64,000 bases of DNA from Lachnospiraceae bacterium (lineage in GTDB: Bacteria > Bacillota > Clostridia > Lachnospirales > Lachnospiraceae), in NCBI GenBank assembly GCA_009780115.1, contig WRAQ01000007.1, positions 22,425 through 86,424 on the forward strand, in the 5' to 3' direction. The first letter of the stretch is position 1; every line of letters begins with the position of its first letter. The translations under genes and the position numbers were made by a program. The notes beneath the pieces are model-generated. The model saw only the letters and a list, made by a program, of their open reading frames with translations, made no database searches and had not been told where the DNA came from. Positions 12,101 through 20,900 of the stretch are shown here, in pieces.

Positions 12101-15100
12101 GTTTCGAAAAGAAACGATTGGCTATATGTTAGAGCATTTCATATGCCTGATTGCAGGTGTTACCGATAATCCTAATAAGATACTTAAAGAATATTCCATG
12201 GTTTCTGCAGAAGAACAAAAGAAAATTCTGACAAAGTTCAATCATACTAAGCTGAAGTATGAAGAAAATTTATACATTCATGAAATATTTGAGAAGGTAT
12301 CAGCATTTAGTCCGGATTCGATAGCAGTATGGCATAATGGCAAAAACTTAACATACAGACAATTAAATGAAAAAGCTAATCAACTCGCCTCGTGGCTTAT
12401 GAAAAATGTAGTTGCAGATGGAAACCATGTGGCAATACTTGCAGATAAGTCAATCGAAACGGTTATCAGTATCATTGCGGTCTTAAAATCCGGGGCTGCC
12501 TATGTGCCAATAGATAGGGAAATGCCGGAAAAGAGGCGAAGTTATGTGCTTTCAGACACCAGCCCGGTAATAATTCTTACCAATGAATGTTTTGTTTTAA
12601 AGGGTTGGAATATCCAGGAGGTTTCTCTAAAAGATTGGAAGTTTGGGCAGGAACCGGTAAAAAATACTAATCTGCCATACGACGAAGAACGTTTGGCATA
12701 TATACTTTATACATCTGGTACCACCGGAAATCCCAAAGGGGTGATGGTTAAGCATTCGGGGGTTGTTAATCTGGCACATTTCCAAAGGAAACAATATAAA
12801 ATTACACAACAAGACCGTATTTTGCAATTTGCGAACTTTGTATTTGATGCCTCAGTATGGGAATGCGTAATGGCTTTATTAAATGGGGCTACCCTTTACA
12901 TTCCCAATGAAGAGACTATTTTGGAGCCAAAGAAGCTGGAAAAATTTGCCGAAGAGAATCAGATTACGGTTATGACAATACCGCCCCACTACTTTCTACA
13001 GATGCAAATTTCTGATATAAGGGTACTTATTACGGCGGGGTCAGCCCCGGATCTAAGTGTGCTTGAGCGGGTCCCGGATAGCACATGTTATGTGAATGCG
13101 TATGGACCAACTGAGGTGACAGTATGCGGGACAGACTGGATTTGGGATAAAAGCGAAATAACAAATATAATTCCCATCGGACGGCCAATTGCCAATACGC
13201 AGATTTATATCCTGCGGCATGGAAATCTTTGTGGAATCGGGGTCCCGGGAGAAATCTGTATCAGTGGGGCAGGTGTGACAAAAGGGTACTTAAATCAAAA
13301 AAAACTTACCGCCGAAAAATTTGTAAAAAATCCTTTTGGACAGGGTATGATGTACAAAACAGGAGACGTAGGCCGATGGCTGGATAATGGCAATGTAGAG
13401 TTTTTGGGACGTATGGATGAACAGGTTAAGGTCAGGGGATACCGGATCGAGCTCAAGGAGATAGAAAATGTAATCAGGAAAATCAAAGGGATAAAGGATG
13501 CTGTAGCAATTGTCAGGGAAAATGAAGCTTGTGAAAGTAATATTTATGCTTACTATACTTCTGAGTTTCCTCTGAATGGAAACGAGATAAAAAAAGAGTT
13601 GCGCAAATCCCTTCCGGAATATATGATCCCTTCCTGTATCATATCGGTTGAAAGCATTCCGGTAAACCGCAGCGGAAAAGTGGATAAAACCAAGTTGCCA
13701 GCCGAGGTTATAGTCACTGAACAGGACGATGAGCAGGCAATTACCGAAAATCAAAAGGAGATTGGGGCAATATTTGAATTTGTCCTTGGTATCAATAAGG
13801 CTGGAAAAAAGACAGACTTTTTTGAGTCCGGCGGACATTCCCTGAAAGCTGTTAAGATAATTAACGAGATTGAGAAAAAATATAACATCCGTTTATCTGT
13901 TAAGGATATATTCATTTACCCGACCCCGGAAAGTCTGGCAGCTTATATTGAAGAAAATGCAAAAGATAAATACTATGAAGCGATTCAGGCATGTAAGGAA
14001 AAGGATTTTTATCCTGTCTCCCATATGCAAAAAGGTATTTATATCATATGCAAGATGAAAGATACGATAAGTTATAACATGCCCAAGGCGATATCTTTCA
14101 AAGGAAGATTAAATCTTGAAAAACTGCGAAATGTTTTTTCCATTTTGCTTAAGCGCCATGAAATTCTTAGAACTAGCTTCCATGTTGAGCAAAACGAAGT
14201 GGTTCAAAAAGTGCATCGAAAGGCAGAAGTTGAAATAAGCTATGCGGAAGCAGAAGAATTTACAGAAAGAATGATGAATGAATTTGTCCGTGTTTTTGAC
14301 TTAGGCAAAGCGCCGCTTGTTAGGGCAGGAATTATCAGGCAAAAGGAATATGACGTACTGCTGTTGGATATCCACCATATTATTTCAGATGGTTTAAGTG
14401 CGGATATCCTGACTAGAGAGATATCAGCTTTATACAATGGTGTAATACTTAAGGAGAACACCATCCAATATAAGGATTTTAGCAGTTGGCTGAAAACCCG
14501 GGATACCGGGGCGCATAGAAAGTTTTGGATAGAGGAAGTGGGAGGAGAGGCCAGTGTGCTTAATTTCCCATTGGACAAATCAAGACCCAAATATCAGACT
14601 TTCCAGGGTGACAGAATTGTGATGAATTTTGCCGAGGAGACAAGTAAGCTTATCCGAAGAATGGGGAGAGACTATAGTGTTTCTGATTATATGATTTTTC
14701 TGGCTGGCTATATGATACTTTTATCAAAATATTCGCGGCAGGAGGATGTTATGATTGGCAGCCCTCTGGCAGGCAGATTCCGTAAAGAGACGGAAAACAT
14801 GCTTGGTATGTTTGTCAATACAATGCCTATCCGGGAAAAAATTGAGAAGAATCAAACATTTACCGACTTCTTGCAGAAGATAAAAAATAAAGTCCTTCAA
14901 GTAGTTGAACACGAAGCTTATTCTTTTGAGTCACTCATCAGTCAATTGGGTATCAAGCCGGATCACTCAAGAAATGCCTTGTTTGATATAGTACTTGCTG
15001 TGCAAAACCAAAAAGCGGCCGCGTGGAGGTTGAATGAGGCAGAAACGGTAAAAGTATGGGAAGTAAACACCAATACCTCCAAGTTTGATATTACTTTGAT

Positions 15101-16955
15101 TATAGATAGTTCTAAACCCAAATATGAAATGGAATTAGAATATTGTACCGATTTGTTTTACAAAGAAACAATGGAACGTATGCTTAAGCATTTCATATGT
15201 CTTATGAAAGATATTTCATTAAACCCTAATAAAATCATTGATGAATTTTCTATGGTTGATGAAGATGAAAAATCTGCTTTACTTTGTATGTCGCAAGCTA
15301 CCATGACCGGATATTTTGATTCAGAGCTTATCCATGAGAGATTTGAAAACATAGCCGTACAATTTCCGGAACGGATAGCAATAATACATAATGAAAGGCA
15401 AATAACTTACCGGGAATTGAATGAAAAAGCAAATCAGACAGCACATTATCTGCGTATAAAAGGGGTAGGGCGAAATAGCTTAGTTGCTGTATTAGGGGAG
15501 AAAAAGATTGAAACCATGATTTTAATTTTAGGTATTCTAAAAGCAGGAGGAGCTTATGTACCAATTGACCCTGAATATCCGGCTGAACGAATCGAATATA
15601 TCTTAGAAGATTGCCAGCCGGTATTATTTTTGAAAGATGTTCCGCTTTCTGAAAAAAATAAAACAAATCCCAAACACATTAATGAGGCAGATGATTTGGC
15701 TTATATTATTTATACGTCAGGGACGACTGGGAAACCAAAGGGGGTCATGCTAGAACACAAAGGGCTTATAAATCTGTATTATCATTGCCAAATTGCGTAT
15801 GGTTTAAGTGAAGAAGAGGTTGTTTTGCAATTTGCCAACCTGACATTCGATGCTTCGGTATGGGAAATTGCAATGGCATTTTTAAGTGGGGGGACCTTAT
15901 GTATAGTGGATAAGGAAATTATTACGGATGTCAGAAAATTTGAACGTTATGTATATGCTAATGGGGTGACTTTACTACTTTTACCCCCTCAATATTATCT
16001 TCAGGTGGAACTATCAGGCATAAAGAGAATTATTACCGGAGGTTCCCCGGCCGACAAAACTGTGCTTGATCATGTGCCGGACAATATAGTTTATTCAAAC
16101 GCATATGGGCCGACAGAGATTACTGTATTCTGTACTGATTGGGAAGCCCGGCCCGGAGAAATTGTCGAGAAAGTACCGATTGGCAGGCCGATAAGTAATA
16201 CGAGCATCTATATCATGGATAATAATCAGATTTGCGGTATTGGCGTACCGGGTGAGTTATGCGTGGGGGGCCCCGGAGTGGCCAGGGGTTATTTGAATCA
16301 ATCAGGTCTGACTAAGGAGCGGTTTGTAACGAATCTACAAGGCGAGTCAAGAATCTATCGCACAGGTGATTTGGCAAGATGGACAGAAAACGGGACGATT
16401 GAATATCTTGGCCGGATGGATAACCAAGTCAAAATACGGGGCCACCGGGTTGAGTTAGGGGAAATTGAGAGTGTTATCCGGACTGTGGCAGGGGTTAAGG
16501 ATGCAATTGTAATTGTAAGAAAATCAGGCGATACGGATGAGCAGTTATATGCGTATTTTACATCTGACATAGTTATCAATATGGATGAGATTAAACAAGT
16601 TTTACATAGAAAACTCCCGGAATATATGATTCCTAAGCTCATGATGAAACTTGAAGAGATACCGGTCGGGCAAAGCGGAAAACCTCAACACCACAAATTG
16701 CCGGATATCAAAATGGTCAGTGAAAAAGAATATATGATACCAAACGGAGAAAAAGAGCAAGCGGTAGCAAATGTATATATGCAAGTTTTGAAACTTGACA
16801 AGGTTGGTAGGAATGACAGCTTTTTTGACCTTGGGGGCAATTCAATGAAAGCTATTATCGTAATTAACCATCTTAATAAAAAAGGATATAAAATCAGCTC
16901 CCAGGATATTATGAGGTATCCGGTTGTAGAAAAACTGGCCGCCCGGTTAAAGTAA
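6102..16955 (+). CDS. Four-module NRPS, A-T-C-A-T-C-A-T-C-A-T, no thioesterase
   Basis: This 3617-residue synthetase begins directly with an adenylation domain. A-domain core motifs lie near residues 165 (YTSGSTG), 1181, 2203 and 3204 (YTSGTTG). Carrier serines are S542, S1564, S2580 (all GGHSL) and S3581 (GGNSM). Condensation motifs are HHIITDK at 721, HHLVCDG at 1741 and HHIISDG at 2758; the first lacks the usual Gly after Asp. Reading the ten specificity positions against PheA by eye gives A1 A-M-W-L-F-A-M-G-V-K (no Asp235), A2 D-L-T-K-I-G-E-I-G-K (Asn-like), A3 D-A-W-T-I-A-A-V-C-K (Phe-like) and A4 D-A-W-L-I-G-A-V-F-K (hydrophobic, unassigned). There are no epimerase, reductase or TE domains. 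The protein ends right after the fourth carrier, so release must occur in trans. The start has an AGAGGTGAC Shine-Dalgarno. Confidence 0.95.
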   Translation: MNKITEEFCYGGKMEWEKATCHEFFELTAEKYPDKIALRMKDECFTYSELNKKANQLARNLRKKGVGPDVCVAIMGEKELETIISILAIWKAGGAFVAIDNNLGEERVTYILKDCKSLLLLKCRKELNFSTDIPVISMLDEGYYQGEDDNPENVVDGSNLAYFVYTSGSTGTPKGVMQHHRGTVRFHNHFLINDISPNDTLLQFSSFSFAMSVWELSISFFTGATLCMIPEYYVLDTREFEKYIQKYKVNILLLPRQYIEQVKCYDGVDKIFTAGSEMTSEVFDYIPKGVQFTQMYGTSEVSGVVTQWRYSGEAVESKLPIGKPMPNCYVYIVKEGRLCSIGEIGDIYIAGECISRGYVSKPELTKEVFIPNLFGDGIMYATGDMGRWLADGNIVFHGRKDSQVKIRGYRVELGEIEAVLRSKESIQEAAVVLKEDKQKEKIICAYITADKEIDLSVLKKELRKSLPEYMIPAKIMQLKEMPLTISRKLDKNRLPDIDLAIRSNYIPPETKLQKQLASMFEKILGVENVGIKDSFFDLGGHSLSVSKLLNAININCGIYLSIKSIFEHPVISELSEEVEKCRNKVQEDMSVPKSHKKEKYAMSPVQKGIYFACQMNENTAYNIFSGYRLEGILDVRKLYDALEELTVRHEMLRTSFHIENGELVQCVHDEAIVNFEFKKDNRDIEELISEFNRIFQLEKAPLMRVCLIEQKDCHLLMMEIHHIITDKTSNAIFFNELSCIYNNTQLSQKTLDYIDYSEWINHRNLELQKKFWLEKFAEPNSVIELPLDMTRPQIQDFAGDSVSAFVSPKLRGKISGLGKITNTTDYMIFMSVFMVLLSQYSGQDDIVVGTPISGRATHDLEDMFGMFVNSMPMRGKPEKDKDFASFLKEIMNFSLMAYENQEYPFEELVRQLKVKRDISRNPLFDYMLVMQNTQEQNLEMDCLKISALKQNNFTAKFDLTIFIYNREGQYEIQLEYCSKLFKRSTAMSMLEHYIHILTYITDNQNIRIDDIPLVSKEGQELILNVFNATESDYDKRSILSLIEEQAVINPEQIALYDKDRRLTYNEMDGKANQLACYLAESGVKKGDIIAIISERSIEFVVGVLAILKAGGVFVPIDPDYPEDRILYILGDCAPALILCSESAAINWNVPTISMNVIKEYAGIEKNNQIAPLSAELVYMIYTSGTTGKPKGTMITHAGLSNYINYGIENYVSKPPVAPLFTNLCFDLTMTTLFLPLCCGGRIKIYNAPIDEMIREIFAEDEFTLIKCTPAHLKFAANCEKRLLMNLETMIIGGEELETMTSEQVLENFGHHIKIHNEYGPTEATIGCCDHIYTGNELNRTVSIGKPINNMQIYIMENERLCGIGIPGELCISGIGIAKGYWNNEEMTAAKFVSNPFGEGILYRTGDKARWLAEQTLEYLGRIDEQIKIRGFRIEPGEISNCIRKQEGIKDAVVITRESNAGEKQLYGYYTADENKENEQIKELLRKELPEYMIPIYLMQIDHIPITRNGKIDKKLLPLIKTDSAMGKAAPRNDKEKVISEIFKSVLEIENVGIYDNFFELGGHSLKAAKMIHLIEEAFRIKLMLSEIFHFPNISKLAEYLGQKNEVHGTGGIPRAETLQFYEAAPVQKGIYLIADNEKSTVYNMPYGVKLTGKLDTTRLSAVFEKIINRYEILRTGFRLHEGKIIQQISELPDFDFKVIPAEAKDYDLASMVEPFDLAKAPLLRIRVIKGEEESILFLDIHHLVCDGISLSVIINEISDLYNGAAGEEPKLQYKDYSQWMYSRDMSSQRQYWLNKFSDEIPVLDLPIDFSRPQFQSFHGSRILKTLGNELTSAIKKLAIEKGVTEYMVFLSIYMMMLSNYSRQDKVVVGCPVTGRTDKDIHNMPGMFVNSVGLIGEVNQDSGYQDFLKQIKINTLEAYSNQEYPLEVLLDDLKIKRDYSRNPLFQVMLVMQNQEQVNFKLDEIKANEINIKSFVSKFDLTLCIKEVDNTFRIEFEYCTDLFRKETIGYMLEHFICLIAGVTDNPNKILKEYSMVSAEEQKKILTKFNHTKLKYEENLYIHEIFEKVSAFSPDSIAVWHNGKNLTYRQLNEKANQLASWLMKNVVADGNHVAILADKSIETVISIIAVLKSGAAYVPIDREMPEKRRSYVLSDTSPVIILTNECFVLKGWNIQEVSLKDWKFGQEPVKNTNLPYDEERLAYILYTSGTTGNPKGVMVKHSGVVNLAHFQRKQYKITQQDRILQFANFVFDASVWECVMALLNGATLYIPNEETILEPKKLEKFAEENQITVMTIPPHYFLQMQISDIRVLITAGSAPDLSVLERVPDSTCYVNAYGPTEVTVCGTDWIWDKSEITNIIPIGRPIANTQIYILRHGNLCGIGVPGEICISGAGVTKGYLNQKKLTAEKFVKNPFGQGMMYKTGDVGRWLDNGNVEFLGRMDEQVKVRGYRIELKEIENVIRKIKGIKDAVAIVRENEACESNIYAYYTSEFPLNGNEIKKELRKSLPEYMIPSCIISVESIPVNRSGKVDKTKLPAEVIVTEQDDEQAITENQKEIGAIFEFVLGINKAGKKTDFFESGGHSLKAVKIINEIEKKYNIRLSVKDIFIYPTPESLAAYIEENAKDKYYEAIQACKEKDFYPVSHMQKGIYIICKMKDTISYNMPKAISFKGRLNLEKLRNVFSILLKRHEILRTSFHVEQNEVVQKVHRKAEVEISYAEAEEFTERMMNEFVRVFDLGKAPLVRAGIIRQKEYDVLLLDIHHIISDGLSADILTREISALYNGVILKENTIQYKDFSSWLKTRDTGAHRKFWIEEVGGEASVLNFPLDKSRPKYQTFQGDRIVMNFAEETSKLIRRMGRDYSVSDYMIFLAGYMILLSKYSRQEDVMIGSPLAGRFRKETENMLGMFVNTMPIREKIEKNQTFTDFLQKIKNKVLQVVEHEAYSFESLISQLGIKPDHSRNALFDIVLAVQNQKAAAWRLNEAETVKVWEVNTNTSKFDITLIIDSSKPKYEMELEYCTDLFYKETMERMLKHFICLMKDISLNPNKIIDEFSMVDEDEKSALLCMSQATMTGYFDSELIHERFENIAVQFPERIAIIHNERQITYRELNEKANQTAHYLRIKGVGRNSLVAVLGEKKIETMILILGILKAGGAYVPIDPEYPAERIEYILEDCQPVLFLKDVPLSEKNKTNPKHINEADDLAYIIYTSGTTGKPKGVMLEHKGLINLYYHCQIAYGLSEEEVVLQFANLTFDASVWEIAMAFLSGGTLCIVDKEIITDVRKFERYVYANGVTLLLLPPQYYLQVELSGIKRIITGGSPADKTVLDHVPDNIVYSNAYGPTEITVFCTDWEARPGEIVEKVPIGRPISNTSIYIMDNNQICGIGVPGELCVGGPGVARGYLNQSGLTKERFVTNLQGESRIYRTGDLARWTENGTIEYLGRMDNQVKIRGHRVELGEIESVIRTVAGVKDAIVIVRKSGDTDEQLYAYFTSDIVINMDEIKQVLHRKLPEYMIPKLMMKLEEIPVGQSGKPQHHKLPDIKMVSEKEYMIPNGEKEQAVANVYMQVLKLDKVGRNDSFFDLGGNSMKAIIVINHLNKKGYKISSQDIMRYPVVEKLAARLK

Positions 16956-16969
16956 AGGAAGATATTTAT

Positions 16970-18562
16970 ATGATGAAGCTAGAAATGAATCTAATAAAAA
17001 TGCCCCGGTTGAGAAAAGGCAAGTTTTCCATATTCTTTTGTGTGGACGATGCTATTGCTACAATAGCGGCTTATTATCAAAGAAGCTATGAATATATGTA
17101 CCGTGATGCCCTTTATTATCGTTATGACAAAAAAAATGAATATATCGGAAAGAGTATATATGTCCCCTACTTATTTCAAAAGCAGTTGCGGGAATGCTGC
17201 GGAATTACTATGGAATTTCAAAATCATACGGAGCATCCCTATGACTTGGTGAAAAAGGAATTGGATGCTAAAAATCCCGTTTTTATGGCTATTAATGCTT
17301 ATTACTGTCCATGGGACTGGCGCTATGGGGAAATTGAGGACGGGGGACATGCAATTATACTAAATGGATATGATGAGCAGAATCAATCCCTATTATGTAT
17401 TGACCCTTATTATGATCAGATTGATTTGGTATTGCCGCTGCATCTTTTTAGTAAAGGAATTATGCAGATTGCCACTTTCCGCAAAGAAAACTATGATAAA
17501 AATATAGACAACGAATCCTTTTTGCAGGAAAGCCTACAAAATATGGTGGATAAGCCTTTTTATTCTGATGCCGAAAAGCTGGCAGCAGATATTGGACAGA
17601 ATTTTTTATTTGAATACGAAATTTCAAATTATGATCCTCTTGAAGAAATAAGCGGAGAAGAAATGTCAAAGCGGGTTGCTTTAGAAGCAGCCTTTACCGC
17701 TTTGTCCAATAATCGGCAACGTTATGCAGTTATGCTTAAGTTAATTGGGGAAAAATCACCCGGGCTTAAGGATATGACTATTGGTGCCATAGATAGGCTG
17801 ATTGCTTTTGCCGAACAGTGGGATATGCTAAGATATATGATAATGAAAGGCATCATGTTAAAAAAAGCTTCTGTCATAACGGAATACGCCCCTGAAAAAA
17901 TAAAGATAATTGCCTTGTCGGAAAAAGAGTACTTTGAAGAATTAGTGGAAAATAAAGAGAAGGGTTTATGGAGAATGGCATCAGACAGGACATGTGATGA
18001 ACAGCTTACAATATCAGAAATATTTCATTATGAGCTTAATCAATTCTGTAACAATGAGGGAATTGGAGATTTTGAAAATACTTCTGCCAACTTAAATGAT
18101 AAGGGCGACTATTTCCTGCTTGATGACTTTTCCGAGAAAATGAGTTTCCTGGATATGAGTTTTCAAGTATCAGGACTGCATAATGGGAAAGCAGATAATG
18201 TGATTTGTCAGGGTCAAAAGTTAAAAGTTCTGCCTGACTATTATATAGCTTGCGTGATATTAGGCTGTTCCGACTTTGGGCAATGCATAGATAGGGTAAG
18301 GTTTGTCTACGAGGATGGAAAGGAAGAGGAGTGTCGAATAGAAATGCCGGAATGGCAGCCGGAGCTGCAATATGGGGAACCGGAAGGAACGGCCTTTGTC
18401 TTAAGGTCAGTGGAATGTTATGAAGGCAGCAAATCAATCAATAGTGACGGGAAAAGGTTATATGTGAGGAAACTTAAACTTAACCAAGAAAAAAGGCTTA
18501 TATCCTTAATGCTTCCGCAAACGCCCTGTTTGCATATATTTAGCTTGTTTTTGGCGAAATAG
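16970..18562 (+). CDS. BtrH-N-like papain-fold protein (large paralogue), possible chain-release enzyme
   Basis: This 530-residue cytosolic protein lies 14 nt after the NRPS. The N-terminal ~165 residues carry a papain/C39-like layout: Cys24 (FFCVDDAIA), His127 in GGHAIILNGYDE and Asp145 in LLCIDPYY. This matches the BtrH N-terminal family of carrier-dependent acyltransferases. The middle (about 200-330) is helical. The C-terminal ~150 residues look like a beta-sandwich (FVYEDGKEEECRIEMPEW and similar strands), comparable to ligand- or carbohydrate-binding modules. The NRPS lacks a terminal domain, so the inferred job is to release or transfer the chain from the last carrier. The alternative is a cluster-associated peptidase. 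Family confidence is moderate and the role is inference. Confidence 0.7.
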   Translation: MMKLEMNLIKMPRLRKGKFSIFFCVDDAIATIAAYYQRSYEYMYRDALYYRYDKKNEYIGKSIYVPYLFQKQLRECCGITMEFQNHTEHPYDLVKKELDAKNPVFMAINAYYCPWDWRYGEIEDGGHAIILNGYDEQNQSLLCIDPYYDQIDLVLPLHLFSKGIMQIATFRKENYDKNIDNESFLQESLQNMVDKPFYSDAEKLAADIGQNFLFEYEISNYDPLEEISGEEMSKRVALEAAFTALSNNRQRYAVMLKLIGEKSPGLKDMTIGAIDRLIAFAEQWDMLRYMIMKGIMLKKASVITEYAPEKIKIIALSEKEYFEELVENKEKGLWRMASDRTCDEQLTISEIFHYELNQFCNNEGIGDFENTSANLNDKGDYFLLDDFSEKMSFLDMSFQVSGLHNGKADNVICQGQKLKVLPDYYIACVILGCSDFGQCIDRVRFVYEDGKEEECRIEMPEWQPELQYGEPEGTAFVLRSVECYEGSKSINSDGKRLYVRKLKLNQEKRLISLMLPQTPCLHIFSLFLAK

Positions 18563-18571
18563 TGGATGCCA

Positions 18572-20008
18572 TCACACTGTCTGTATCAACCGCAAATAAA
18601 ACTCAACCACCTTGTAAAGCGACTCAAGCGGAAGACGTTCATTGTGACTATGAATCATCGCCCGTTCTTCTTTTGTCAGCTTGAGGGGGGAGAAACGGTA
18701 AACCCGGTCAGTAATCCGTAAATAGTGGCGTGAGTCGGTGGCAGCCATCATTAGATAAGGGGCAATGAGGGCTTCAGGCCAAATAGTATGGATGACCTTT
18801 TTTAAAGTTTCGTATTCAGTGCTAGTAGTATCGGAATGGGCTGAAGCCTCACCGCCGCTGACAACGGTAAGCTTAATTTCATCATTTTTAACCACTTTCT
18901 TAATATAAGCTAATGCGGAATCAACTGTCGTCCCGTCCATTAAGCGAAGGTTCATCCCAATAGTAGCTTTTGGCGGCAGGACATTAAACGCTTTACTTCC
19001 TTCCATCCGGGTTACGGCGCAGGTGGTGCGGAGCATCGCATTGAGATTACCCCCGTTTTTACGGCCGAAATATTTTAATAATGGTAAAAAACACCATAAA
19101 TTAGCAAAAATTAAACGATACCCAAAAGAAGAGTGCCGGCATAGGGTATCAAACATTTCCGCGACGGGTTTGGTCAGTTTGCCGGGGAAAGGATTATTTT
19201 CAATCCGGGTAACGGCTTTGGCAAGTTCGCCGACAAGAGTATTTGGGGGTGGGGTTGAAGCATGGCCGCCAAGGCTTTCCATGCTGCATTCCAAATCAAG
19301 CACCCCTTTTTCGCCGATGCCAATCACGGCGCAGGGGGCGGTGACACCGGGAAAGATATCTTGAACGATAACCCCGCCTTCGTCAACGACTAAGCGCGGG
19401 CGGATCCCTTTTTCGGCAAACCATGAAACGATAGCAATGCAACTCGCCCCATGTATCTCTTCATCACCGCCAAAGGAAAAATAAATGTCACTGGTTGGAA
19501 CGAAGCCGGTTTCTAAAAGTTGTTCGGCGGCATTTAAGACCCCGCAGATAGTAACTTTGGTATCAATTGCCCCACGGCCCCAGATAACTCCGTCTTCGAT
19601 AATCCCGTCAAAGGGGGGCTTCTCCCAGTATTCTTCATCGGCAGGCACCACGTCGAAATGCGACATCAGGACGACCGGGCCGCCGTTTTCTTTGCCTTTC
19701 CAGTGAAAAAGTAAACCGGCCGGCCCGATTTTTTCGAGAGGGCAGTTTGCATGAACCAAGGGATAGTGCTCTTTTAGTGTCTCATAAAATTTATCAAATT
19801 CCGTCCAGTCGGTTAATGATTCTTCACGGTTTGAAACAGTTTTGCACTGTAATATTGCCGAAAAATCAGCGGCAACTTTATCCTCATTTACAATAACATT
19901 GCCGGTGAGAGAACCGGGCATTGGATAGGGCCGGAGAGTAAGCGCCCGGACAAGCAGGGTAGTGCAGAAGATAATAATTATAGTAAGGATAATTAAAAAT
20001 ATATTCAT
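18572..20008 (-). CDS. M20 family zinc metallopeptidase (carboxypeptidase PM20D1-like)
   Basis: This 478-residue protein has an N-terminal hydrophobic segment (residues 3-22), which suggests a membrane anchor or signal. M20 metal and catalytic motifs are clear: SHFDVVP near 116, GRGAIDTK near 145, GGDEE with the general-base Glu near 180, VVDEGG near 207, and a late His in DSRHYLRI. Such enzymes hydrolyse, or reversibly form, N-acyl amino acid or dipeptide amide bonds. It is convergent with the NRPS operon with only 9 nt between the stop codons, and there is no obvious terminator. An N-acyl-amino-acid hydrolase next to an NRPS that seems to make an acyl-peptide could be maturation or resistance, but it may simply be a neighbour. 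Confidence 0.88.
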   Translation of the reverse strand: MNIFLIILTIIIIFCTTLLVRALTLRPYPMPGSLTGNVIVNEDKVAADFSAILQCKTVSNREESLTDWTEFDKFYETLKEHYPLVHANCPLEKIGPAGLLFHWKGKENGGPVVLMSHFDVVPADEEYWEKPPFDGIIEDGVIWGRGAIDTKVTICGVLNAAEQLLETGFVPTSDIYFSFGGDEEIHGASCIAIVSWFAEKGIRPRLVVDEGGVIVQDIFPGVTAPCAVIGIGEKGVLDLECSMESLGGHASTPPPNTLVGELAKAVTRIENNPFPGKLTKPVAEMFDTLCRHSSFGYRLIFANLWCFLPLLKYFGRKNGGNLNAMLRTTCAVTRMEGSKAFNVLPPKATIGMNLRLMDGTTVDSALAYIKKVVKNDEIKLTVVSGGEASAHSDTTSTEYETLKKVIHTIWPEALIAPYLMMAATDSRHYLRITDRVYRFSPLKLTKEERAMIHSHNERLPLESLYKVVEFYLRLIQTV

Positions 20009-20076
20009 GAAAGTTCCTTTCTTGCATAAGTTTGTTGCTATAATAGTATAGTACGTTGTTAATTATATTTATACAA

Positions 20077-20106
20077 GTAGAAAAAGCAGTCGAAACTGCT
20101 TTTTTT
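20077..20106. terminator. Bidirectional Rho-independent terminator
   Basis: The stem AAAGCAG/CTGCTTT encloses a short loop and is bounded by A-runs on one side and T-runs on the other. It lies 32 nt beyond the stop of the ABC permease gene (minus strand), so it would end that operon. It is also upstream of the divergent-facing M20 promoter region. Confidence 0.75.
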
Positions 20107-20138
20107 ACTTATACTTTTTTCGCCTGCCGAACACATTT

Positions 20139-20900
20139 TTACTTTGTAAGCTTACTTTTATAAATATGCACGGCAAGTACAAAACCAAAAACTATTAGCC
20201 CAATACACCATATAAGAGCAATTTCTATTTCGTTTTCAAGCGGTGTGCCTAACAGCAGACCCCGCAGGGCATCAATCACCGGGGTCATTGGCTGATGTTT
20301 TGCGAATACCCGGAGGACAGTAGGCAGAGTCTCGGGCGGCGCAAAAGCGGAACTAAGAAATACGAAAACGACAAGCAGGAAATTGATGCCGCTGATAGCT
20401 TCAGCATCTTTTGAAACAAGCCCGATTATTACGACAAGCCATGTCATTGCGATGATAAACAGTATCAAAATCCCGGAAATTACCAGCCACTCCGCGAAGC
20501 CGGCCGTTGGCCTGAAACCAATCATAAAAGCTGCGCCAAAGGTTGCTATCGTGATGACAATACTGCGGATTACCGACATCCATACATGTCCCGAGATAAA
20601 AGCTGATTTGGCAATTTGTATTGAGCGGAAGCGGTCAATAATCCCTTTGGACATATCATTATGAACACTCAAAGAGGTTGCGGCGGAAGAGTTGCAGATA
20701 CATTGTAAAATAATCCCCGGTACGATGAAATTGATGTAGTTGAACCCCTCGATGCTGGCGATGCCGCCGAATACATAACCGAAGAGTACCATCATTATAA
20801 AAGGTACCACGATTGCCATTGTAACGGCTTCGGGGCTTCGTGATGTTTTAATTAAACAGCGTTTGAACATTATATATGAATCAGATATTGCTTTACTCAT
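20139..20900 (-). CDS. ABC-2 type transporter permease (DrrB-like)
   Basis: This 253-residue integral membrane protein has about six hydrophobic segments (near 25-50, 55-78, 105-128, 140-165, 170-190 and 225-247) and the ABC-2 signature region with PPETLP before the last loop. The family exports drugs or lipids together with a DrrA-type ATPase. Its start overlaps the ATPase gene by 8 nt, so the two form one transporter. As a half-size permease it probably works as a homodimer with two ATPases. The substrate cannot be read from sequence. The nearby PKS/NRPS product is a candidate. Confidence 0.9.
   Translation of the reverse strand: MSKAISDSYIMFKRCLIKTSRSPEAVTMAIVVPFIMMVLFGYVFGGIASIEGFNYINFIVPGIILQCICNSSAATSLSVHNDMSKGIIDRFRSIQIAKSAFISGHVWMSVIRSIVITIATFGAAFMIGFRPTAGFAEWLVISGILILFIIAMTWLVVIIGLVSKDAEAISGINFLLVVFVFLSSAFAPPETLPTVLRVFAKHQPMTPVIDALRGLLLGTPLENEIEIALIWCIGLIVFGFVLAVHIYKSKLTK

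Noticed and set aside
13290..13838. Long antisense reading frame (182 codons) inside the NRPS
   Set aside because: It is the reverse complement of a conserved A-T domain region, has no family features and no ribosome site. It is a coding shadow, like other overlapping antisense frames in the NRPS, lepA, pyrH and frr.
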